A DNA stretch of 64,000 bases, taken from NCBI GenBank assembly GCA_963825335.1, contig CAWGSP010000001.1, forward strand, positions 310,001 to 374,000, read 5' to 3'. Of the stretch, positions 54,962 through 63,950 are shown one piece after another. The stretch is from Methanobacterium_B sp963825335. Its GTDB lineage: Archaea > Methanobacteriota > Methanobacteria > Methanobacteriales > Methanobacteriaceae. Below the pieces are notes generated by a model that ran no database searches, was not told the DNA's origin, and was given only the letters and a program-made list of their open reading frames with translations. Each line of letters begins with the position of its first letter. Position 1 is the stretch's first letter. The position numbers and the translations under genes were made by a program.

Positions 54962-57685
54962 ATGTCTAACCAGCTTGAAGAATTAGGATTCACGAAGAAA
55001 ATTTGTAAAACATGTGGAAACGACTTTTGGTCCAAGGGTGATAGGGAAACCTGCGGAGACGCACCTTGTGATAAGTACGAATTCATAGGAAACCCTGCAA
55101 CACCCAAGAAGTATGATCTCTACACTATCCAGAAAGAATTCATCAAATTTTTTTCTGAAAGGGGGCATACTGCCATAACTAGATACCCTGTTCTTGCTAA
55201 ACGATGGCGAGACGATGTTTTTCTTGTAGGTGCTTCCATATATAATTTCCAGCCGTGGGTCACATCGGGTCTTGTTGAACCACCAGCAAACCCGCTTGTA
55301 ATAGCACAACCCTCAATAAGGCTCAACGATGTCGATAACGTTGGAAGAACAGGTAGACACATGACCTGCTTTACAATGGGTGCACACCATGCTTTCAATA
55401 CACCCGAAGATGAAGTTTACTGGAAAGATGAAACAGTGAAGTATTGCCATGATTTCATCAAACACATAGGGATCGATCCTTCTGAAATTACATATATCGA
55501 GTCCTGGTGGGAAGGTGGTGGAAATGCAGGCCCATGCTACGAGATTTGTGTTAGAGGAGTGGAACTCGCAACTCTTGTTTTTATACAGTACAAAACTACA
55601 TCAGAAGGTCTTGAAGAAATTCCATTGAAGATTGTTGACACAGGCTACGGACTGGAAAGGTTTGCCTGGATATCCCAAGGTACTCCCACTGCTTACGATG
55701 CATCCTTTGGGCCGGTAATAAACCAACTCAAAAAATTGGCTGGTGTTGAATTAAACGAAGAAATACTGGCTGAAAATGCAAGAATTGCCGGTATGATGGA
55801 TATTGAAGACATAGCCGATCTTAAAGAACTTAGGAGTAGAGTTGCTGACAGGCTTGGAATTTCGTTTGAAGAACTTATCAATGCCACCGAACCAATGGAA
55901 GCAGTTTATATTGTTGCAGATCATACAAGATGTCTGTGTTTCATGTTGGCAGATGGTGTCATACCCTCAAATGTTAAGGAAGGATATTTGGCAAGGCTAG
56001 TACTGAGGAGGACTATAAGATTTTTGAAAGACCTTAAACTCAAGGTATCTCTGGTTGACATCATGAAGATACAGCTAGACTTTCTCAAAGTCACTTACCC
56101 TGAAATCGAAAAACAAGAGAAGCATATACTCGATGTTGTAAAGCTCGAGGAGAAAAGATACAGTAAAACAATAGCCAAAGGCAAAACGCTCGTTAAAAAA
56201 ACTATTAAATCTCTTAAAAAGGAAAATAAAAACGAAATACCTGTTGAAACACTCATCAAACTCTATGATTCCCATGGTATGCCTCCAGAAACAATAGAGG
56301 AAATAGCAGAGTCTGAAAATTTCAGTGCTGCAGTTCCAGATAATTTTTATACATTGGTTGCAGAGGAACATGCTGCAGAGCAGGTAGTTGAAAAATCTGA
56401 AATTGAACTCCAGTTCCCTCCAACAGATCTCGTATTCTACAACCACCCCTTCAAATCAGAATTTGAAGCAGGAATAATTGGATTCTATGAGAATAATGTA
56501 ATACTCGACAGAACAATATTTTATCCGGAAGGTGGGGGTCAACCATCAGATATAGGGTTCTTAAAGGTTAAGGGAAACAAAAATATAGATAAATTAAAGA
56601 TTTTACACGCATCAAAGATCCAAGGTATTGTACTTCACCAGATGGATCCCGATGATATTGTAAAATTGAGATCCTGTGTAGGGTCCCGGGTAATAGGAAA
56701 TATAGATCCATCGAGGAGAACTGCTCTTTCACAAAACCACACAGCAACTCATCTAATTGTTGCAGCTGCCCGTGATGTGCTTGGGAATCATGTTTGGCAA
56801 GCTGGAGCTCAAAAAGGTGTTAAAAGATCCAGACTTGATCTATCCCATTATAAGCGGATAAGCAACGATGAACTTCAAAAAATCGAGAAGTTTGTGAACA
56901 GGTTTATAATGGCCAACCATCCAGTCCATACTAAATGGATGGACCGTACCAAAGCCGAGAATAAATACGGCTTCCTCCTTTATCAAGGAGGAGTTGTCCC
57001 CGGAGCTAATATAAGAACTGTTAAAATTGAGGGGATAGATGTTCAGGCGTGCGCTGGGACCCATGTGAAACGTACCGGTGATATTGGTCTGGTAAAGATC
57101 ACAAGGACCGAAAGGATTCAAGATGGTGTTGAACGTCTCGAGTTTTCTGCTGGAGAAGCTGCAGTTGAGGCCGTCCAAGTAAATGATGATTTACTTAAGG
57201 AAAGCAGTAGTGTGTTCAAGGTAACTTCTGTACAGCTGCCAAAAACATGTGATCGTTTCTTTACTGAATGGAAAGCCTTTAAAAATGAAATTGAAAAACT
57301 CAAAGATGAAATTGCAAGCCTCAAGACCAGTGGACTTGTTGAACATGCCGTTCTGATCAATGATATGATGGTGTTGTCACAGGTGATGAAGGTCGATATG
57401 AACGAACTAGTGAAGATCGCTACAGACCTCACGGAAAAGGAAGGTGGTGTTGATATAGCCATAGTTGGAAATGATCAAGGTAAGATCGTTGGTGCATCCT
57501 CTAAGAATGCGATGACTAAAGGAATTATGATAAATGAGATCATTAAAGAAGCAGCAGGATTACTAGGCGGTGGTGGTGGTGGAAGACCAAACTTAGCGCA
57601 AGGAGCAGGAAAAAACTTTAATAAAATGCCAGAAGTTCTTGAATCTGTAATGAACAGAATTAAAAACGCATCGTCTAAACAATGA
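54962..57685 (+). CDS. alaS: Alanyl-tRNA synthetase
   Basis: AlaRS charges tRNA-Ala. The roughly 907 residues have an archaeal N-terminal Cys-rich segment (CKTCGNDFW, ETCGDAPC), the class II catalytic core (RYPVLAKRWRDDVFLVGASI and FEDIG-like IVDTGYGLERFAW), a tRNA-binding helical region, an editing domain with HTATHLIVAAAR and CAGTHVKRTGDIG (Zn-binding His/Cys), and a C-terminal domain rich in Gly (GGGGGGRPNLAQGAGK). I chose ATG 54962 over upstream TTG/ATG codons (54950, 54953) because it matches the family N-terminus MSNQLEELG. No other gene is in its transcript. Confidence 0.97.
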   Translation: MSNQLEELGFTKKICKTCGNDFWSKGDRETCGDAPCDKYEFIGNPATPKKYDLYTIQKEFIKFFSERGHTAITRYPVLAKRWRDDVFLVGASIYNFQPWVTSGLVEPPANPLVIAQPSIRLNDVDNVGRTGRHMTCFTMGAHHAFNTPEDEVYWKDETVKYCHDFIKHIGIDPSEITYIESWWEGGGNAGPCYEICVRGVELATLVFIQYKTTSEGLEEIPLKIVDTGYGLERFAWISQGTPTAYDASFGPVINQLKKLAGVELNEEILAENARIAGMMDIEDIADLKELRSRVADRLGISFEELINATEPMEAVYIVADHTRCLCFMLADGVIPSNVKEGYLARLVLRRTIRFLKDLKLKVSLVDIMKIQLDFLKVTYPEIEKQEKHILDVVKLEEKRYSKTIAKGKTLVKKTIKSLKKENKNEIPVETLIKLYDSHGMPPETIEEIAESENFSAAVPDNFYTLVAEEHAAEQVVEKSEIELQFPPTDLVFYNHPFKSEFEAGIIGFYENNVILDRTIFYPEGGGQPSDIGFLKVKGNKNIDKLKILHASKIQGIVLHQMDPDDIVKLRSCVGSRVIGNIDPSRRTALSQNHTATHLIVAAARDVLGNHVWQAGAQKGVKRSRLDLSHYKRISNDELQKIEKFVNRFIMANHPVHTKWMDRTKAENKYGFLLYQGGVVPGANIRTVKIEGIDVQACAGTHVKRTGDIGLVKITRTERIQDGVERLEFSAGEAAVEAVQVNDDLLKESSSVFKVTSVQLPKTCDRFFTEWKAFKNEIEKLKDEIASLKTSGLVEHAVLINDMMVLSQVMKVDMNELVKIATDLTEKEGGVDIAIVGNDQGKIVGASSKNAMTKGIMINEIIKEAAGLLGGGGGGRPNLAQGAGKNFNKMPEVLESVMNRIKNASSKQ

Positions 57686-57837
57686 TGTTTTCTGATAAAC
57701 CTAGTACATCATATCAAACATGAAGTTATCATTAAACAGTAAGTGGCATAAACAAACTAAACTCAATGAGATTCAAACATATAACAGATTAATCCTGTAA
57801 AATTTTTTTTGTTGGTTGATTGGTCGGAGGAAAAACC

Positions 57838-59100
57838 ATGAGCGTGCGCAGCATAGAAGAAATAAACCATAAGATTAAAACCGGAGATGCAGTCGTTCTC
57901 ACAGCTGAAGAAGTATCAAAGCTTGTTAATGATGGAGACATCCCAAAAGTTAGAGATGTAGATGTTGTAACCACAGGAACATGCGGGGTCATGTCAGGTA
58001 CAGCCGCCATAATACATGTACCGGTCGCGGAACCAGGGGCTTTCAAAAAAGCCAAGAAAATTTATTTAAATGGTGTTCCTGGGTTTCCAGGCCCTTGTCC
58101 AAACGAATGGTTAGGTTCGGTTGACATGATCGTTTACGGTACTGCTCACAGTTCTTATGATGAGTGCTATGGTGGAGGATTTTTATTCAAAGATATGGTC
58201 GGTGGAAAAGAAATTGAAGTCGAAGTAGAGTCTACCGATGGAAAAATAATAAGATCCGAAACCAACTTAGAGGAAATTGGAACCGCTCAGATGATAGGGA
58301 CAAGACTGGCTTTTAAAAACTACAACTCATTTACAAATCCTTCTGAAGAAACAGTTTCCTCAATCTTCCACGCAATAAACATGGAGGGACCCTATAAAGG
58401 GATTTCGATTTCGGGTTGTGGACAACTAAATCCCCTACAAAATGACCCGCTCATGAAAACCATCTGTAAAAATTCGAATATATTATTAAACAATAGTGAA
58501 GGAATTGTAATTGGATCTGGAACAAGAAGCAGTATAGAGAAACCAAATCTAATGATTACTGCAGACATGGCAGATATGGACGCCCATTATTTGGGCGGAT
58601 TCAAAACTGGTGCCGGTCCAGAAGTATTTGACACTGTTGCAGCTGCAATCCCTATTTTAGATGATGATGTGTTGAAAGAGACTTTCATACTGAATAAAGA
58701 TATAAAACTGCCGGTAGCAGATATAAGAGGACGCCACAAAGTATTGGGATTCACGAATTATGGGGAAGTGTGGGAAAATTCAGATGAAAGACCAGTTTTC
58801 CACCCTGAAAATTGTATAAATTGTGAAACATGTATAGTTCGTGAAAGATGTCCAACAAAAGCTTTTACACAGACATTGAATAAAAGTAAATGTTTCGGGT
58901 GTGGTATGTGTGCATATTCCTGTCCTAACGAAGCATTCACTATGGAATCAGGAAGTGTGAGGTTCAAATATGGAAATGATTCTATTTGCCTGCCAATAAT
59001 ATGCAGACAATCAGATATTAAAAGAGCACGTGAACTAACAACTGTGCTTAAAAATAAGATAGAAAAGGGGAATTTCTTCCTGAAATCTTGTTCCAAATGA
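57838..59100 (+). CDS. Methanogenesis marker 16 metalloprotein (DUF39 with 4Fe-4S)
   Basis: The 420-residue protein has the DUF39 homocysteine-biosynthesis domain (about 1-315): TTGTCGVMSGTAAI, GVPGFPGPCPNEWLGS, YGTAHSSYDECYGGGF and ISISGCGQLNPLQ. A double 4Fe-4S ferredoxin motif follows, CINCETCIVRERCPTKAF and CFGCGMCAYSCPNEAF (about 327-375). The Fe-S fusion marks the methanogenesis-marker-16 branch; relatives make homocysteine from aspartate semialdehyde and sulfide, so a sulfur-transfer role is possible here. ATG 57838 has GGAGG eight bases upstream. Confidence 0.92.
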   Translation: MSVRSIEEINHKIKTGDAVVLTAEEVSKLVNDGDIPKVRDVDVVTTGTCGVMSGTAAIIHVPVAEPGAFKKAKKIYLNGVPGFPGPCPNEWLGSVDMIVYGTAHSSYDECYGGGFLFKDMVGGKEIEVEVESTDGKIIRSETNLEEIGTAQMIGTRLAFKNYNSFTNPSEETVSSIFHAINMEGPYKGISISGCGQLNPLQNDPLMKTICKNSNILLNNSEGIVIGSGTRSSIEKPNLMITADMADMDAHYLGGFKTGAGPEVFDTVAAAIPILDDDVLKETFILNKDIKLPVADIRGRHKVLGFTNYGEVWENSDERPVFHPENCINCETCIVRERCPTKAFTQTLNKSKCFGCGMCAYSCPNEAFTMESGSVRFKYGNDSICLPIICRQSDIKRARELTTVLKNKIEKGNFFLKSCSK

Positions 59101-59133
59101 ACATAATGTTTATTTTCCAAATTTTTTTTATCT

Positions 59134-59580
59134 TTAAATACCACCAATATGAGGGAGTCCCGGAATTGATTGACTCGAAAAGATTATCATTCCCAAAACA
59201 AATCCCATTAATAATGCGAGGATTAAAAACAGAATTAATGCACTAAATATTGATGTACCAGATTTTTTAGTTTCATATTCAACATATTCAGGGTTTGCAT
59301 GATAATCATGTTGAATTTCAGTATTTACCGGATGATCCCGTCGGATTTCATTCTTAACAGGTTTATCCCGGACATATTTTGGTTTATTAGAGTATTCTAA
59401 TTTTTCCACAACACTCTCAGCCTTATTATAATTGTTAAAATTATCGTGCCTGTCTGAGTATTCACCGGCAATATATTTATTTTTAAGTGATTTAGAGTAT
59501 GGAACTGAAAGTTCCATCCCACAATTAGGACAGAAATTTTCTTTATTACTCATCTCAAAACCACAGTTATCGCAGATCAT
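59134..59580 (-). CDS. Zinc-ribbon protein with a C-terminal membrane anchor
   Basis: This 148-residue protein begins with a zinc ribbon, MICDNCGFEMSNKENFCPNC (CxxC pairs at 3-6 and 17-20). A long charged, tyrosine- and asparagine-rich disordered linker follows, then one transmembrane helix near the C-terminus (SIFSALILFLILALLMGFVL) and a short outer tail (SSQSIPGLPHIGGI). It is widespread in type among archaeal membrane proteins, of unknown function. AGGTAAG before ATG 59580 is the better start; the open frame extends 13 codons farther. It is convergent with Mmp16. Confidence 0.75.
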   Translation of the reverse strand: MICDNCGFEMSNKENFCPNCGMELSVPYSKSLKNKYIAGEYSDRHDNFNNYNKAESVVEKLEYSNKPKYVRDKPVKNEIRRDHPVNTEIQHDYHANPEYVEYETKKSGTSIFSALILFLILALLMGFVLGMIIFSSQSIPGLPHIGGI

Positions 59581-60011
59581 CTTTTTCTTACCTACATATA
59601 AAATTTCATAAAAAGCCATTAATATTATTTGGATTTTAGTATTCTAATAAATTAGCTACTACCACATGATATTTAATCTAGTGCACATATCATAAAAAAC
59701 TTTTTTTTGTGAATAAACTATCTGTTAATTATTATTTTTTTTATAAAAAAAATACATTGAAATTAATCATTTCAAGGAATAATATGATGTCTTGTTCAAA
59801 ACCATTGTTCAGGATTATTACTAATTTTTTTGATGATTTGGACGATTCCTCACAAACTTCAAAAAACAGCAGGGAACTTTTTTTTATTTCATTTTTTTAC
59901 GAATTTCATTAAACCGATACATCTTAGGATCTGAATAGATTTATACACGATTTTTCACTTTCGTTCCCTACTATCATTTGAGTTAGATATTTCAAAAAGT
60001 TATTGCACTTT
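59581..60011. other. AT-rich stretch between two small genes
   Basis: I see no convincing gene. A minus-strand frame near 59745-59890 reads SLLFFEVCEESSKSSKKLVI, which looks protein-like but has no start; it could be a remnant. The 67-codon frame on the plus strand at 59709-59912 has no ribosome binding site. Confidence 0.35.
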
Positions 60012-60233
60012 CTAAATTATTACCTTCAGAAAGTGTTTCTCACCCGCACCAGCATCAAATTCAATGCTAGTGAACTCTTTCATCGTGTCTCCAAATATGT
60101 TCCATAGAGTGTCATCATCAGCGTAAATCCTGAATGTGTTTTTAGTTTCCATATCTACTTTTTCAACACCAGCATAATCTGCTTTCAAATCATTGTATAT
60201 ATCCATACCTATTTCTTCGATTGTTTTAGTCAT
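60012..60233 (-). CDS. Small acidic protein of unknown function
   Basis: The 73-residue protein MTKTIEEIGMDIYNDLKADY... is acidic with a hydrophobic C-terminus (KHFLKVII) and contains GDTMKEFTSIEFDAGAGEK. I do not recognise a family. ATG 60233 is preceded by GGGTGATGA six bases upstream, so this start is preferred over the ATG 36 bases farther back. Confidence 0.7.
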   Translation of the reverse strand: MTKTIEEIGMDIYNDLKADYAGVEKVDMETKNTFRIYADDDTLWNIFGDTMKEFTSIEFDAGAGEKHFLKVII

Positions 60234-60338
60234 TAAATCATCACCCACGGCACGACACTGTTCGAACATTTTATCTCATAATCAATGCTGATAAAGCCAA
60301 TATACCCGATCGAAGCACTGAATCTTCTTATTATCCAA

Positions 60339-60509
60339 TTATTCTGTTTCGAATGAAAGGTCTTTTTTGGTGTTCCATTTCCTGTTCATTCTAAATTCAT
60401 AGAAGAATGAACTTGGAGTATTCCAAAATATTCTGTCTTCCAAAAAAAAATGTGTGGACAGATCATGGCCTTGATCAATCATCCCCTCTATGATCTATTC
60501 CTTAGTCAT
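60339..60509 (-). pseudogene. Small protein gene with an in-frame UAG at codon 5
   Basis: The frame starts MTKE, then TAG (60495-60497), then continues open for 51 codons with IIEGMIDQGHDLSTHFFLED, RIFWNTPSSFFYEFRMNRKW and NTKKDLSFETE. The start lies three bases after the pmbA stop, with AGGTTGA upstream, so it was likely co-translated with pmbA. A CAG-to-TAG change in a TKEQ-IIEG sequence would explain it. A restart at ATG 60482 would give a 47-residue protein; the site GAGGGG there abuts the ATG and is poorly placed. I do not recognise the family. Confidence 0.55.
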
Positions 60510-60512
60510 AAT

Positions 60513-61817
60513 TCAACCTACCACCCTTAAATTCTCGACCAGAATTGTTGGTATTACAAACGGACCTATCTTTCGTTTTGTGGGTGAAGCTGCAGAGGCT
60601 GCTCCCATAGCCTGGAAAATATTTCCAGATAACATAGCCTTCTTAATAGGGTAACTGATTTCACCATTTTCTATTTTAAATGCGTTCATTGCCTCTACTG
60701 AGAAGTCTCCGGAAATTGGATTAGCAGTATGTGCACCTAAAACATCCGTTATAAAAACCCCGTCTTTAATGTTTGAAATCTCATTTGTTTCGCCAAACTC
60801 CAATATCAAGTTGGTTAAACTTGCTGCTGGCATGTCTGCATAGGATGATCTCATCCCATTACCCGTGGGGTCAACTCCTCCCTTTTTGGCCGTGTAAGTA
60901 TCGTATAAAAAATTTTTCAAAATTCCATCCTCAATTAATGGAGTTCTTTGGCTGGGAACTCCTTCTCCATCACTTATAGCAGAATTTAAACCCCCTTCAA
61001 GGGTTCCATCGTCGTAGACGCTCATTGATGTTGATACAACCTCTTGACCTACTTTGTCTGCAAAAACCGATCTGCCTCTCTGGACATTATCTGCATTTAA
61101 TGCACTTGAAAATGTGGCTATTAGTCCGGATGCTGCATGATGGTCCAGTACAACGGGAATATCTCCGGTTTCTACAGGTTTGCCGCCAACTGAATCTTTT
61201 GCTATTTTACATGCTTTTAATGCTATTTTCTCAGGGTCTATGTCTAGATATCTCGATGAATCTGATTCACTGGCTGTTGAAATGGTTTCGCCATCATCAA
61301 CATTTACGGCTATATATCCCGAAAACATCGAAGAAACATCCTTAGAAACAATTCCTTCCGAGTTTGCAAGAATAAATTTTCTATATCCTGTTGAGAATCC
61401 TCCAGATGTTGGTTCACATTTTTCATCCATCACCGTTGACACCATAACTTTCCCGAAGTTTATGATCTCGTCTAATTCAATATATTCGATCTTTGGGTCG
61501 AAAATATTTTTGACGGAAGGATATTTTGCTTTTTTAGCAAAAACGAAGTTTTCATCTGTCACATTAGATTTTGCATTAAAAACAGCACTTTCTACTGTTT
61601 CTTTGAGTTTATCAAGGTTACTTGTATATGAAAATCCCATTTTATTGTCCACAATGACCCGGACGCCGATCCCAAATGTAAATGCTTCTTTTGCAAAGTC
61701 TACTTTGTCGTTCTTTATGTCTACATCCACACCTTCTTCTTTTTCAACATAAATTTCGGCCTGATCAGTATATTTAAGGGCCAGATCAAGTGTTTGGTTG
61801 GCTACATCATGCATCAT
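60513..61817 (-). CDS. pmbA: TldD/PmbA family metallopeptidase (PmbA/TldE type)
   Basis: PmbA (TldE) pairs with TldD as a heterodimeric metalloprotease that degrades unfolded or inhibitory peptides. The roughly 434 residues have the N-terminal domain (GVDVDIKNDKVDFAKEAFTF) and the C-terminal domain with VVLDHHAASGLIATFSSALN, LLYD-like LKNFLYDTYTAKK and SGDFSVEAMNAFKIENGEIS. No HExxH is found, which fits TldE as the non-catalytic partner. I chose ATG 61817 because GAGGTG lies eight bases upstream; the frame starts at GTG 61826. TldD is not in the window. Confidence 0.92.
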   Translation of the reverse strand: MMHDVANQTLDLALKYTDQAEIYVEKEEGVDVDIKNDKVDFAKEAFTFGIGVRVIVDNKMGFSYTSNLDKLKETVESAVFNAKSNVTDENFVFAKKAKYPSVKNIFDPKIEYIELDEIINFGKVMVSTVMDEKCEPTSGGFSTGYRKFILANSEGIVSKDVSSMFSGYIAVNVDDGETISTASESDSSRYLDIDPEKIALKACKIAKDSVGGKPVETGDIPVVLDHHAASGLIATFSSALNADNVQRGRSVFADKVGQEVVSTSMSVYDDGTLEGGLNSAISDGEGVPSQRTPLIEDGILKNFLYDTYTAKKGGVDPTGNGMRSSYADMPAASLTNLILEFGETNEISNIKDGVFITDVLGAHTANPISGDFSVEAMNAFKIENGEISYPIKKAMLSGNIFQAMGAASAASPTKRKIGPFVIPTILVENLRVVG

Positions 61818-61919
61818 ATAAATCACACCTCGAATATTTTGTTGTTTAATTCAAATTATGCTAAATTAATCCCATCACGCGAATCTTTTTGATAAAAATA
61901 TGAATGAAATCTTATTTTA

Positions 61920-62591
61920 TTAGTTGAATTTTATGAACTTTTCAACTGCTTCTTTCACTCCATTTCCGTAGGGTTCTTTGGTTACATAATCTGCAATGTT
62001 TTTTAATTCTTCTGGAGCATTTGAAACTGCCACTTTAATTCCAGCAGCTGCTAATAGTTCTAGATCATTCTCACTATCTCCTATTGCAAGCAGTTCATCC
62101 GGTTTTATACCGCTGCACTCTGCTACCTTGATGAGGGAGGTACCTTTATTTATTGTTGGGTCTGTTATGTGTATGGCAAATTTACTATCATAGATCTCAA
62201 CTGGAAAATCTGATAGAACATCTTTAATCAAGTCTACATCTATTTTTCTTGTTATTGCAACCTCTGAGATTCTTAGATCAGAATTTTGAACTTTTTCTAC
62301 GGGTAATTTCGATTTGAGATGTTCATATGCTATTTGACAATTTTCTATGTTTCCAAGAACTGTTCTTCCTGCTTTCGTCTCTATCACACCGCCATTTTCT
62401 GCTACTAATCCTCCAGATGTGGCTAAAAATGTGGACAAAGCCTTTGTGAAACATAGTATGTTGCCAGTACTGATAATTACAGGAATCCCCATATTTTCCA
62501 TCTCATAAATGGTTTTTATAGCACTTATACAACCTCTTCTTGTTTTATCAGTGATGGTTCCATCAACGTCTACTGCCAATCCTTTTATCAA
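61920..62591 (-). CDS. Phosphoglycolate phosphatase (archaeal HAD type)
   Basis: This HAD phosphatase hydrolyses 2-phosphoglycolate. The catalytic motif I is GLAVDVDGTITD, motif II is VIISTGN, motif III is Lys in NKGTSLIK, and motif IV is IGDSENDLELL. Cap type II is present between (about 80-155). It matches archaeal phosphoglycolate phosphatase; a sucrose-phosphate-phosphatase-like activity is possible. TTG 62591, with AGGTGA five bases upstream, gives the usual N-terminus MIKGLAVDVDGT; a GTG at 62600 is also in frame. Confidence 0.9.
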   Translation of the reverse strand: MIKGLAVDVDGTITDKTRRGCISAIKTIYEMENMGIPVIISTGNILCFTKALSTFLATSGGLVAENGGVIETKAGRTVLGNIENCQIAYEHLKSKLPVEKVQNSDLRISEVAITRKIDVDLIKDVLSDFPVEIYDSKFAIHITDPTINKGTSLIKVAECSGIKPDELLAIGDSENDLELLAAAGIKVAVSNAPEELKNIADYVTKEPYGNGVKEAVEKFIKFN

Positions 62592-62657
62592 ATTTTTCAC
62601 CTATTTTTATGAGTTGATCCAAATTGTTGGGTGTTATAATGAGTTTAGTATAAATTT

Positions 62658-63716
62658 CTACATAGATGGATTGAATGACCCATATCTGTATGCTATATTG
62701 CATGTTCCCTCTTTACTCACCATACAAGCACCAACAGGATTCATTGGGTTACATTCAGTTTTAAATAGTTTACACTGTTCTGGTCTGGAAACTCCCCTTA
62801 AAATTGGTCCACAGATACAGCCAGTTACAACGGGTTGGGATTCACCAATTTCTATATCAAATTTTTCCCTAGCATTAAATTCAGAATATTCTTTCTTGAC
62901 TTCTAGAACAGAGTTAGGTATTTCAGGGAAACCTCTCCATTCTCTGCTTTTAATATAAAAAACTTCTTCAAGTAATTCTTGAGCCTTTAAATTCCCTTCT
63001 TCTCTTACAGCACGTTTGTACTCATTTTGAACCTCTGCTTTCCCGTTTTTAACCTGTTTTAATATCATATAAATTGATATAAGGACATCAAATGGATTAA
63101 ATCCTGCCACTACTTGGGGAATTCCATATTTTTCTGAGAACATTTCATAGGGTTTAGTCCCAATGATCGTTGAAACATGACCCGGTTCTATCAATGCATT
63201 TAGATTAACTTCTCCAGATTCTATTAAAAATTTAAGTGCGGGTGGTATGAGCCGGTGGCTTGACAACACTGAAAAGTTTTCTGGAGGATTGTTTACCAGT
63301 TCTGATGCAGTTGTTGGTGCTGTTGTTTCGAATCCAGCAGCCATGAATACAACCTCATTATCGATTTTTTCAGCAATTTCTACTGCATTATTGACACCGT
63401 AAACTATTCTTACATCGGCCCCATCTGCTTTAGCATCAGCTAACGATCCCTTTGTTCCCGGAACCCTTAACATGTCCCCAAATGTTGCAATTGTGACACC
63501 TTCCCTTGCAAGATAAAGACATTCATCAACTTCCCTTGATGGAACACAACATACAGGACAGCCAGGCCCAGCTACTATTTCAACTTCTTTAGGGATCAAT
63601 GTCCTTATTCCATGTTGCATTATGGTGTGTTCGTGAGAACCACAAACATGCATTATTTTTATTGGTCTTGAGATTTTTTCTATGCGTTGTACTATTTCCT
63701 TGGATAGGTTTTTCAT
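62658..63716 (-). CDS. hypD: Hydrogenase formation protein HypD
   Basis: HypD is the Fe-S scaffold that, with HypC, assembles the Fe(CN)2CO centre of [NiFe] hydrogenases. The 352 residues have the conserved MHVCGSHEHTIMQHGIR (22-38), AGPGCPVCCVP (49-59), FGDMLRVPGTKGSL and FMAAGFETTAPTTA, plus the C-terminal 4Fe-4S ligands GCICGPILRG, PEQCKLF and KEGTCNIAYRYGS. AGGTGG precedes the ATG. It is consistent with the M52 peptidase and NikR genes at the left of the window. It is divergent from the Mur ligase at the right edge. Confidence 0.97.
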   Translation of the reverse strand: MKNLSKEIVQRIEKISRPIKIMHVCGSHEHTIMQHGIRTLIPKEVEIVAGPGCPVCCVPSREVDECLYLAREGVTIATFGDMLRVPGTKGSLADAKADGADVRIVYGVNNAVEIAEKIDNEVVFMAAGFETTAPTTASELVNNPPENFSVLSSHRLIPPALKFLIESGEVNLNALIEPGHVSTIIGTKPYEMFSEKYGIPQVVAGFNPFDVLISIYMILKQVKNGKAEVQNEYKRAVREEGNLKAQELLEEVFYIKSREWRGFPEIPNSVLEVKKEYSEFNAREKFDIEIGESQPVVTGCICGPILRGVSRPEQCKLFKTECNPMNPVGACMVSKEGTCNIAYRYGSFNPSM

Positions 63717-63950
63717 TGGGGTCCACCTGATTAGTTTTAGACAATTAAAAATATTTTATTCAAAATTTATGACACTTGGCTCCATTTTCATGATTCTGAT
63801 TATCTTGTTATATCTATGTAAAAACAGATAAATAAAATAGGTATTGTGTGAATTCATATCTAAATCTTATTGATCACATTATTTCTATAAAAATTTAAAA
63901 CAACTCATCTAGTCAAATTATTAGAACTCAATATATTTAAGGTGTATGAC

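Noticed and set aside
60495..60497. UAG as pyrrolysine
   Set aside because: Pyrrolysine is known from Methanosarcinales and some others, not Methanobacteriales, and no pyl gene or PYLIS-like context is seen; a simple nonsense change is more likely.
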